Source of the DNA: Nitrospina sp.
GTDB taxonomy: Bacteria > Nitrospinota > Nitrospinia > Nitrospinales > Nitrospinaceae
Assembly: GCA_004357435.1 (NCBI GenBank)
Contig: SMVS01000126.1
Coordinates: 1-18,649 of the forward strand
Direction: 5' to 3'
DNA length: 18,649 nucleotides
Shown here: positions 1-6,543 of the stretch, piece by piece
Layout of the letters: every line of letters begins with the position of its first letter
Numbering within the stretch: position 1 is the stretch's first letter
Translations under genes and position numbers: made by a program
Notes under the pieces: generated by a model
Databases searched by the model: none
What the model saw: only the letters and a program-made list of their open reading frames with translations
What the model was told of the DNA's origin: nothing

Positions 1-135
1 CACAGCATGGGCCGTAGTAAATTAGTTTTGACGGGCCAAAACAATTTCAGCCGTGGAGATTCCATTGGCGATATCAGTGGCGAAGTTCGCATCACCAACA
101 CCGGTACCGTTACCATGAATGTAACCTGCGGTTAA
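1..135 (+). CDS. C-terminal fragment of unrecognised protein
   Basis: The window opens inside a plus-strand reading frame, with codons starting at position 1, that ends at TAA 133-135. This leaves 44 residues. The fragment is rich in Gly, Thr, Ser, Asn and Val, with alternating polar and hydrophobic residues (for example the stretch ISGEVRITNTGTVTMNVTCG at the very end). That suggests beta-strand structure of a secreted or surface protein, and there is one Cys next to the last residue. I do not recognise the family. A strong terminator begins about 20 bp after the stop, which supports a genuine gene end. No function is assigned; the rest of the gene lies outside the window. Confidence 0.6.
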   Translation, partial: HSMGRSKLVLTGQNNFSRGDSIGDISGEVRITNTGTVTMNVTCG

Positions 136-155
136 AGTTTTCGAGAGTTTTTTCT

Positions 156-191
156 AAGCCGGTCTGCCTTTGGGGCAGGCCGGTTTTTTTT
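156..191 (+). terminator. Rho-independent terminator after the left-edge gene
   Basis: A 13-bp stem pairs 156-168 with the arm that begins around 174 and runs into the T tract. It contains two G-T wobbles and a short TTTGG-type loop. It is followed by eight T at 184-191. The T tract is only on the plus-strand side, and the minus-strand exit is A-rich. It therefore ends the left-edge plus-strand gene and not uppP, whose stop lies at 200. Confidence 0.88.
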
Positions 192-199
192 GTCCGCAA

Positions 200-1003
200 T
201 CAACCGGAATAAAATGTCAGGATAAAAACCCCAAGGGCGATGCGATAAATAATAAAGGGAAGGAGTCCTACTTTGGCAACAATCTTCAACAGCATTTGAA
301 TTGCCAAATAACCCGATAAAAACGCCACTGTAAATGCCACGAACAACTCCATACCGGAAAAAAGTAACGCCTCAGGATTTTTGATTGAAGACAGGGTTTC
401 GTGCAAACCGGCCGCAAGAATAATCGGCGCCCCCAGCAAAAACGAAAACCGAGCCGCGTTGACGGGGGAAAGTTTGCTGAATAAACCTGCGGCGATAGTG
501 ATTCCCGAACGTGAAGTTCCAGGCAATAGGGCCAGGGCTTGGGCAAATCCAATAAATAGAATGGGCTTCCATCCCATTTTCTCCATGGGACCGTCCTTCT
601 TGTTGCGCGCGTACCGGTCAGCCACAAAAAATACCAGTGACCAGAAAATCAGGTTGCAGGCAACGAAGGTGGCATTCCTGAGATTGGCTTCAATCCAATC
701 CGCCAGCAACAGTCCGGCAATTCCTGCAGGAAAGGACGCGATCACGATACACCAGGCCAAACGCCTGTAATCATCATCTTGCCCTATACCCAAAAGGCCT
801 TTTAGTAATTTCAGGAGGTCATCTCTGAAAAATATAAAAATGGCCAATAAAGTTGCCAGATGGAGCATGACATCCATGGCCAGGCCTTGGTCTTCGAATC
901 CGAACAATATCGGCGCCAGGATCAGGTGGCCGGAACTGGAAATCGGTAAAAATTCTGTCAATCCCTGGATCAGACCTAAAAGAATCGCTTGTATAATATC
1001 CAT
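200..1003 (-). CDS. uppP: Undecaprenyl-diphosphatase (UppP/BacA family)
   Basis: This integral membrane phosphatase converts undecaprenyl diphosphate to the monophosphate. It recycles the lipid carrier for peptidoglycan and other envelope polymers, and overexpression of the family gives bacitracin resistance. The 267-residue length is normal. Two family signatures are present: GLTEFLPISSSGH at residues 14-26 (E17 and H26 are the likely catalytic positions) and PGTSRSG around residue 165 (R165). About seven or eight hydrophobic segments fill the rest. The ATG at 1001-1003 follows an AGGA four bases upstream, a short but usable ribosome site. The gene stands alone on the minus strand, divergent from alaC. 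No minus-strand terminator is evident past its stop. Confidence 0.96.
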   Translation of the reverse strand: MDIIQAILLGLIQGLTEFLPISSSGHLILAPILFGFEDQGLAMDVMLHLATLLAIFIFFRDDLLKLLKGLLGIGQDDDYRRLAWCIVIASFPAGIAGLLLADWIEANLRNATFVACNLIFWSLVFFVADRYARNKKDGPMEKMGWKPILFIGFAQALALLPGTSRSGITIAAGLFSKLSPVNAARFSFLLGAPIILAAGLHETLSSIKNPEALLFSGMELFVAFTVAFLSGYLAIQMLLKIVAKVGLLPFIIYRIALGVFILTFYSG

Positions 1004-1338
1004 AGGTTCCTATTCGAGAAGAGGTCGCTGGCATTCACCGGAATACTACCTTTTATGAAAACCAAGGTTCAAGGTAAATTCGGCAAGTATATTTGGATTT
1101 TCTTGCATCGGGGCGGTTCAAATACAAGATGCTTTTAACCATTTGCTGTGTTTCAGAATTTGTGATATCTTTACGCAGATTTCAGGATGAGGTCTTAAAT
1201 ATTAATAGGTTAAGTGTCTCTGCAACCGCTTGAAATCGGCCTTGGCTTTCCTGCCTCCTTCATAAAAATACAACAATCATTGAAGCCGGCTTAGGTTTTA
1301 GTAGGGCAATAATCCACAGATCGGCCACCTGGTATTTT
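1004..1338. other. 335-bp non-coding stretch between divergent uppP and alaC
   Basis: This region must hold the start signals for both uppP (leftward) and alaC-hom-thrC (rightward). I see a 10-bp perfect palindrome AAGCCGGCTT at 1283-1292, about 45 bp before the alaC ATG, and an AT-rich island at 1194-1208. I see no convincing plus-strand promoter, no terminator, no riboswitch fold I recognise and no Thr/Ile-rich leader peptide of the kind that attenuates thr operons elsewhere. A 27-codon frame at 1055-1138 lacks a ribosome site. Confidence 0.5.
1043..1072 (-). promoter_or_regulatory. Possible uppP promoter
   Basis: Read on the minus strand, TTGAAC (1067-1072) and TAGTAT (1043-1048) are separated by 18 bp. 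Each matches the sigma-70 consensus at four of six positions. The -10 lies about 40 bp upstream of the uppP ATG. The match is modest and could be chance. Confidence 0.25.
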
Positions 1339-2505
1339 ATGAAAGAATTTTCAAGAATCAAGCGACTGCCGCCCTATGTGTTTGACATTGTCGGCCAATT
1401 GAAATTGCAGGCGCGGCGACGGGGGGAGGATATCATCGATTTTGGGATGGGCAATCCGGATACGCCAACACCCAAACATATCGTCGATAAATTGTGCGAA
1501 GCCGCGCAAAAAGGGAACAACCATCGCTACTCCCAGTCCAAAGGGATTCCAAAATTAAGATTGGCGATTACCGATTGGTATCAACGCAACCATCAAGTGG
1601 AATTGGATCCTGAAACCGAAGCGATCGCCACCATTGGTTCGAAGGAAGGCATTTCGCATTTGGCATTGGCCATCATCAGTCCAGGCGACTCTGTCCTGGT
1701 GCCGACCCCGACATACCCGATTCATACGTATGCTTTCATATTGGCCAATGGGGATGTCATCGGGGTACCGATGCACAAGGACTCGGATTTTTTTGAAGCC
1801 TTGCTTCATGCGTTCAAACAAAATTGGCCTCGGCCCAAAGCGTTGATTATAAATTTTCCGCATAATCCAACCACTCAGATTGTCGAAATCGATTTTTTTA
1901 AAAAAGTGGTGGCCTTTGCCCAGGAACACGACTTGATTGTGATTCATGACTTTGCTTATGCCGACCTGGTTTTTGACGGGTACCGGGCTCCCAGTTTGCT
2001 TCAGGTGCCAGGGGCTAAGGAAGTGGGTGTCGAATGTTTCACGTTGTCCAAAAGTTATAGCATGCCCGGTTGGCGGGTCGGGTTTATGGTGGGGAACCGT
2101 GATATTATTCATGCTCTCGCCCGTATGAAAAGTTATCAGGATTACGGCATGTTCCAACCCATACAAATCGCGGCCATCATCGCTTTGAATGGGCCGAGAG
2201 ATTGTGTTGAGGAAATTTGCCAAACCTACCAAAGCCGCCGGGATGTATTGTGTGAAGGTTTGAACCGGATTGGCTGGCAGGTGGATGTGCCCAAGGCCAC
2301 CATGTTTGTTTGGGCCGAAATCCCCGACGCTTTCAAGTCGATGGGCTCCCTGGAGTTTTCAAAACTCCTTTTGGAGAAAGCCAAGGTCGCGGTCTCGCCG
2401 GGAATCGGGTTCGGCGAAGGTGGCGATGACTTTGTGCGGATTTCACTGGTGGAAAATGAACACAGAATACGTCAAGCGGTGCGCGGCATCCGGGAAATTT
2501 TTTAA
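1339..2505 (+). CDS. alaC: PLP-dependent aminotransferase, AlaC (YfdZ) type
   Basis: This is a fold-type I, class I/II pyridoxal-phosphate aminotransferase. The closest family I recognise is E. coli AlaC (glutamate-pyruvate transaminase). Several stretches match what I recall of it: RLPPYVF and LKLQARRRGEDIIDFGMGNP near the N-terminus, TIGSKEG, HDFAYADLVFDGY, and SPGIGFGEGGD near the C-terminus. The Schiff-base lysine is K238 in the motif TLSKSYSMPGWRVGFMVGN. The 388 residues are full length. No clear Shine-Dalgarno sequence precedes the ATG; the start is chosen because the family homology begins within a few residues. It is the first gene of a run with hom (18 bp gap) and thrC. That context leaves open an aspartate-family or LL-diaminopimelate-type substrate, but the sequence resemblance is to AlaC. 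Confidence 0.88.
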   Translation: MKEFSRIKRLPPYVFDIVGQLKLQARRRGEDIIDFGMGNPDTPTPKHIVDKLCEAAQKGNNHRYSQSKGIPKLRLAITDWYQRNHQVELDPETEAIATIGSKEGISHLALAIISPGDSVLVPTPTYPIHTYAFILANGDVIGVPMHKDSDFFEALLHAFKQNWPRPKALIINFPHNPTTQIVEIDFFKKVVAFAQEHDLIVIHDFAYADLVFDGYRAPSLLQVPGAKEVGVECFTLSKSYSMPGWRVGFMVGNRDIIHALARMKSYQDYGMFQPIQIAAIIALNGPRDCVEEICQTYQSRRDVLCEGLNRIGWQVDVPKATMFVWAEIPDAFKSMGSLEFSKLLLEKAKVAVSPGIGFGEGGDDFVRISLVENEHRIRQAVRGIREIF

Positions 2506-2523
2506 ACAATATTTTGAGGCATC

Positions 2524-3828
2524 ATGAAGTCAGTAAAAGTGGGACTGATTGGGTTAGGCACTATCGGTGTCGGCGTGGTCAAAATTCTTCAAAAAAATGG
2601 GACCTGTATCAGCGCTCGGCTGGGGGCATCGGTGGAATTAACTAAAATCGCCGATTTGGATATCACCACCGACCGTGGCATTGAAATTGACAGGAAGTTG
2701 TTGACCACCAACGCCGACGAGGTGCTGACGGACCCCGACATCGATATTGTTATCGAATTGATTGGAGGGTATGAACCCGCCCGAACTTTTATTTTGAAAG
2801 CTATCGCGCAGGGCAAGCATGTGGTGACGGCCAATAAAGCTTTACTGGCTATGCATGCGGATGAAATATTTACCGCCACCGAGAAGCATCAGGTCAGCAT
2901 CGGCTTTGAAGCGTCCGTCGGGGGAGCCATTCCCATCATCCGTTCCATCCGCGAAGCGTTTGTGGCCAATCGGATTGAATCTATCGAAGGCATCGTGAAC
3001 GGTACGGCCAATTATATTTTGAGCAAGATGTCGGATGAGAATTTGAATTTTGATGTCGTCTTGAAGGAAGCTCAGGCGAAAGGGTTTGCCGAGGCCGACC
3101 CCACCTTTGATATTGAAGGCATCGACTCCGCTCATAAAATTGCGGTGCTGTCCCGATTGGCCTACGGGACTCCCATAAATATTGATGATATTTATGTTCA
3201 AGGTATTTCCAGGATTTCTCTGGAAGATATTGCTTGTGCTCACGATCTTGGTTATCGCATCAAATTGCTGGCGGTGTCAAAATTTGATGGTGAGGTGTTG
3301 GACATTCGCGTTCATCCCGCAATGATCCCCAAAACCAAACCGCTCGCCAATGTGAACGGAGTCTTGAACGCAATCATGATTCGCGACGATCTGATGGGAG
3401 AAAATATTCTGGTGGGGCATGGCGCCGGGGCTTTGCCCACGGGCAGTGCAGTGGTTGCGGATGTCGTCGAGATCGCACGCAATATTTTGTGCGGGGCGAA
3501 AAATCGAATGCCTGCGCAATCATTCCAAAAATCTCAGGTTAAAAAAATTCCTGTCAGAGATATTTCAGAAATCGAAGGCGATTATTTTCTTCGGTTCCTG
3601 GTGGTCGATAAACCCGGAGTTCTCTCCAAAATTACCGGGATCCTGGGAGACCACCAAATTGGGATCAAATCCGTAATTCAGCGGCATCGCGATGACAAAG
3701 GCGAAGGCGTGCTACTGGTGATGATGACCCATCGAGCGCAGGAAAAAAATATCCAGGAGGCTCTCGGGAAAATCGACTCCTTGGATGTTATTTGTGAAAA
3801 AACCGTTTTGATCCGGGTAGAAGAATGA
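2524..3828 (+). CDS. hom: Homoserine dehydrogenase with C-terminal ACT domain
   Basis: The enzyme reduces aspartate semialdehyde to homoserine with NAD(P)H, the branch point towards threonine and methionine. The order of parts is: a Rossmann nucleotide-binding loop GLIGLGTIGVG at residues 7-17; VVTANKALLA; the catalytic domain with GIVNGTANYIL and EADPTFDIEGIDSAHK, where D201 and K205 fit the conserved catalytic pair; and an ACT domain from about residue 355 (LVVDKPGVLSKITGILGD). The ACT domain is the usual site of threonine feedback in the long form of Hom. At 434 residues it is the standard long, monofunctional form without an aspartokinase fusion. GAGG at 2516-2519 precedes the ATG by four bases. 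Its stop overlaps the thrC start (ATGA), so translation is probably coupled. Confidence 0.96.
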   Translation: MKSVKVGLIGLGTIGVGVVKILQKNGTCISARLGASVELTKIADLDITTDRGIEIDRKLLTTNADEVLTDPDIDIVIELIGGYEPARTFILKAIAQGKHVVTANKALLAMHADEIFTATEKHQVSIGFEASVGGAIPIIRSIREAFVANRIESIEGIVNGTANYILSKMSDENLNFDVVLKEAQAKGFAEADPTFDIEGIDSAHKIAVLSRLAYGTPINIDDIYVQGISRISLEDIACAHDLGYRIKLLAVSKFDGEVLDIRVHPAMIPKTKPLANVNGVLNAIMIRDDLMGENILVGHGAGALPTGSAVVADVVEIARNILCGAKNRMPAQSFQKSQVKKIPVRDISEIEGDYFLRFLVVDKPGVLSKITGILGDHQIGIKSVIQRHRDDKGEGVLLVMMTHRAQEKNIQEALGKIDSLDVICEKTVLIRVEE

Positions 3829-5159
3829 CCCTAGAATTTAAAGCGTGGTTCCAATGCATCAACGGATGTTCGGGCCGCTATCCATTAAATGAAATCATTT
3901 ATCGGTGCCCGGATTGTGGGGAATTGCTGGAAGTGGTTCACGATATGGATGTCCTGCGCCAACGGTCGGCTGACGAGTGGCGTGACCTGTTCGACCAACG
4001 GTACCGCCGACACGACTGGCCTTATGGCAGTTCCGTGTGGGGTAAAAAAGAGCTGGTCTGTCCCATGCTGGACAACGCGAATATTGTCTCCACTTATGAA
4101 GGGGGGACCAATCTGTTTTGGGCGGACCGCCTGGGAAAACAACTTGGCTTGAAAGATCTTTGGGTCAAGCAATGCGGTATGGCGCACACCGGTTCGTTTA
4201 AAGATTTGGGCATGACCGTTCTGGTTTCCATGGTCAAGCAAATGCGGGCCGAAGGTAAAAATATCCGGGCCGTGGCTTGCGCGTCCACTGGCGATACCTC
4301 CGCCGCTCTCGCCGCTTATTGCGCGGTGGCGGATATCCCCGCTATTGTGTTCTTACCCAAAAACAAGGTGTCGTTGACGCAGTTGATTCAACCCATCACT
4401 CATGGTGTGTTGACCCTTTCTCTGGATACCGATTTCGATGGGTGCATGAAAATGGTTCAGGAGGTGTGTTCCCAAAACGATATTTATCTGGCGAACTCAA
4501 TGAACTCGCTTCGCATCGAAGGCCAAAAAACGATCAGTTTTGAGCTCTATCAGCAATTCGATGGGGAAATACCGGATTTCGTCATCGTTCCGGGAGGCAA
4601 CCTGGGGAACGTGAGCGCTATCGCGAAGGGATTTAAAATGCTGTACGATCTGGAGATCATCAAAAAACTACCCCGGCTGGTTTGCGCCCAAGCCCAAAAT
4701 GCCAACCCTTTATTTCGTAGTTTTCAAAAAGGGTTCAAATCCTTTAAATCAATTCGAGCCAAAAAAACTCTGGCCAGCGCCATTCAAATCGGTTCCCCTG
4801 TGAGCATCAAAAAAGCTATCCGTGCGCTTCAGGAATTTGATGGGATTGTGGGCGAGGCTTCTGAAAACGAACTGGCCAATGCCGTGGGCCGCGCCAACAA
4901 AACGGGCCTGCTGTGTTGCCCTCATACCGGAGTGGCTTTGGCCGTTCTGGAAAAACTGGTGGCGGGCGGAGTCATCCAACCCAAACATAAGGTGGTGGTG
5001 ATTTCCACCGCCAACGGATTGAAATTCACCGATTTTCTGGCAAAATATCACGCCGGAAAATTGAAGGACGTGCAGGCCGAATGCGTATTCCAACCGGTGG
5101 AATTACCGGCCGATAGCCAGAAGGTGCGCGCAACCATACTCGAAAAATTGGGGGTGTGA
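3825..5159 (+). CDS. thrC: Threonine synthase with N-terminal zinc ribbon
   Basis: This is a fold-type II PLP enzyme that converts O-phosphohomoserine to threonine. The N-terminus carries four cysteines, C11, C15, C28 and C31 (CINGC and CPDC), as in a zinc ribbon; this extension is common in threonine synthases longer than the roughly 350-residue minimal form. The PLP lysine is K126 in AHTGSFKDLGM. The other PLP-site motifs follow: ACASTGDTSAALAAYC for the substrate-binding loop and the glycine-rich VIVPGGNLGNVSA for phosphate. The protein has 444 residues and no visible defect. The ATG overlaps the hom stop by 4 bp (ATGA) with only a weak ribosome site, so coupling to hom is likely. Homoserine kinase, the step between the two, is not in the window. 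Confidence 0.95.
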   Translation: MTLEFKAWFQCINGCSGRYPLNEIIYRCPDCGELLEVVHDMDVLRQRSADEWRDLFDQRYRRHDWPYGSSVWGKKELVCPMLDNANIVSTYEGGTNLFWADRLGKQLGLKDLWVKQCGMAHTGSFKDLGMTVLVSMVKQMRAEGKNIRAVACASTGDTSAALAAYCAVADIPAIVFLPKNKVSLTQLIQPITHGVLTLSLDTDFDGCMKMVQEVCSQNDIYLANSMNSLRIEGQKTISFELYQQFDGEIPDFVIVPGGNLGNVSAIAKGFKMLYDLEIIKKLPRLVCAQAQNANPLFRSFQKGFKSFKSIRAKKTLASAIQIGSPVSIKKAIRALQEFDGIVGEASENELANAVGRANKTGLLCCPHTGVALAVLEKLVAGGVIQPKHKVVVISTANGLKFTDFLAKYHAGKLKDVQAECVFQPVELPADSQKVRATILEKLGV

Positions 5160-5305
5160 TGCCGCCACGCTCTTGTATGGGCCCTACCCACCCCGATGAA
5201 TCCTTTCAACCCCATTTATCATCTTAAACGGAAATGCGCGACGCGGTGGATTGCTCAATGAATTTCTTAAAAAACTCGGATTTAAAAATAGAGAAGGCTT
5301 GACTC

Positions 5306-6259
5306 ATGGCAGAGGACGTTAAAAAAGTTGTGATCATTGGTTCGGGACCGGCGGGCCATACCGCCGCTATTTACGCCGCCCGCGCCAATATGGAACCGTT
5401 TATGTATGAAGGTTATGTCGTGGGCGGGTCGGCGGGCGGACAGTTGACCACCACCACCGATGTGGAAAATTATCCGGGGTTTCCCGAGGGTATCGGCGGC
5501 CCCGAGTTGATGCAGTTGTTCCGTAAACAGGCCGCGCGGTTTGGCACCGAAATGGTTGCGGAGGATGTGCATGAAGTGGATTTCAGCTCCCGGCCATTTC
5601 GAATCAAGGGCGATAAAACGGAGGTCCTGGCGCATTCGGTGATCATCTCGACCGGTGCCACGGCCCGTCGTATGGGCGTTCCCAGCGAGGAAAAGTTATG
5701 GAACAACGGGATGTCGGCGTGCGCGGTATGCGATGGTGCCTTGCCTTTTTTTCGCAACAAACCGCTAGCGGTAATCGGCGGCGGCGACACGGCGGTGGAA
5801 GAAGCCTCCTACCTCACCAAATTCGGCACGGTGGTTTACATGATTCACCGGCGGGATCAATTGCGCGCTTCCAAAATCATGCAGGAGCGCGCCCTCAATA
5901 ATGAAAAAATCACCATCCTGTGGGACACGGTTCTGGAGGATGCGGTGGGGGATGAATTTGTCACCGGAGCCCGCCTTAAAAATATTAAAACCAATGAAAC
6001 CCACGAAATAGAGGTCGCCGGTATTTTTTATGCCATTGGTCACACCCCGAACACCCAGCCCTTCAAAGGCCAGATCGATCTCGATGATAGCGGCTACATC
6101 ATAGTGCATCCCGGCACCCAAGCCACCAATGTGGCGGGAGTGTTCGCCGCCGGGGATGTTCACGACCATAAGTATCGCCAAGCCGTCACCGCCGCTGGCA
6201 CCGGATGCGCCGCTTCCCTGGAAGCCGAACGCTGGCTCAGCGAACAGGGCATCGAATAA
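5306..6259 (+). CDS. trxB: Thioredoxin-disulfide reductase
   Basis: This cytoplasmic FAD flavoprotein transfers electrons from NADPH to thioredoxin. It has an FAD-binding GSGPAGHTAAIYAARANM at residues 12-29; GGQLTTTTDVENYPGFP, typical of low-molecular-weight bacterial TrxB; the redox pair C139-A-V-C142 in SACAVCDGALPFF; an NADPH-binding GGGDTAVEEASYL; and a second FAD motif GVFAAGDVHD near the C-terminus. The 317 residues match the family. AGAAGG at 5292-5297 precedes the ATG by eight bases and fixes the start. It lies 146 bp after thrC on the same strand, so it may be co-transcribed or may have its own promoter; I saw none that is convincing. A strong terminator lies about 160 bp downstream. 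Confidence 0.96.
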   Translation: MAEDVKKVVIIGSGPAGHTAAIYAARANMEPFMYEGYVVGGSAGGQLTTTTDVENYPGFPEGIGGPELMQLFRKQAARFGTEMVAEDVHEVDFSSRPFRIKGDKTEVLAHSVIISTGATARRMGVPSEEKLWNNGMSACAVCDGALPFFRNKPLAVIGGGDTAVEEASYLTKFGTVVYMIHRRDQLRASKIMQERALNNEKITILWDTVLEDAVGDEFVTGARLKNIKTNETHEIEVAGIFYAIGHTPNTQPFKGQIDLDDSGYIIVHPGTQATNVAGVFAAGDVHDHKYRQAVTAAGTGCAASLEAERWLSEQGIE

Positions 6260-6310
6260 ATTCTCCTGTAAAAGTGCCTTCCTTGAACCTGCAATATTTT
6301 TCCGTCCGCC

Positions 6311-6339
6311 TTGACACTCCTCCAAATCGATCTTATTTA
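6311..6339 (+). promoter_or_regulatory. Candidate sigma-70 promoter downstream of trxB
   Basis: A perfect TTGACA at 6311-6316 is followed after 17 bp by TATTTA at 6334-6339, a weaker -10 with three of six consensus bases. Transcription would start near 6346. The next plus-strand gene is at 14392, and a strong terminator stands at 6418-6462. The only product such a promoter could make is a short RNA of about 117 nt. Confidence 0.4.
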
Positions 6340-6345
6340 AACTGA

Positions 6346-6462
6346 GGGACGCGCTAAAGAATAAATTCAGTTTGTTTCTGCCAAGGACGCATGAATTGGG
6401 CTTTATGCGTTCCAACCGGACGTGGGGAGAGTTGTATCTTTCCCCACGTCCACCTTTTTTTT
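6346..6462 (+). ncRNA. Candidate small RNA or structured trxB 3' region
   Basis: From the predicted start near 6346 to the T tract, this stretch is non-coding and structured. A hairpin pairs ACGCAT (6387-6392) with ATGCGT (6405-6410), extended by a GG/CC pair across a bulged T. It is followed directly by the 11-bp terminator stem. Further upstream, AAACTGA (6339-6345) and TCAGTTT (6367-6373) form a perfect 7-bp inverted repeat. Its left arm would fall just before the predicted start, so that stem forms only in a trxB read-through transcript. No known RNA family is recognised. The alternative is simply a long 3' untranslated region of trxB. Confidence 0.35.
6418..6462 (+). terminator. Strong rho-independent terminator
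   Basis: GGACGTGGGGA (6418-6428) pairs perfectly with TCCCCACGTCC (6441-6451) over 11 bp with a 12-base loop. Eight T follow at 6455-6462. The T run is on the plus-strand side only, so it ends transcription coming from trxB or from the promoter at 6311. It does not serve addA, which arrives from the other side. Confidence 0.92.
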
Positions 6463-6543
6463 ACCTTCCAAGCGGTGGCTGAACCCAATCCCCATTAGAG
6501 AAATGTCAAACATCCCCGGCGTAAATTAGATTTGGCCAGGGGG

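Noticed and set aside
1055..1138. 27-codon open frame upstream of alaC
   Set aside because: It has no ribosome site, no recognised similarity and no attenuator-like codon run.
1555..2232. 225-codon minus-strand frame inside alaC
   Set aside because: It is antisense to a well-conserved aminotransferase with an intact active site; it is a shadow frame.
5765..6415. 216-codon minus-strand frame across the end of trxB
   Set aside because: It is antisense to the conserved NADPH and FAD domains and covers the hairpin region; no family resemblance.
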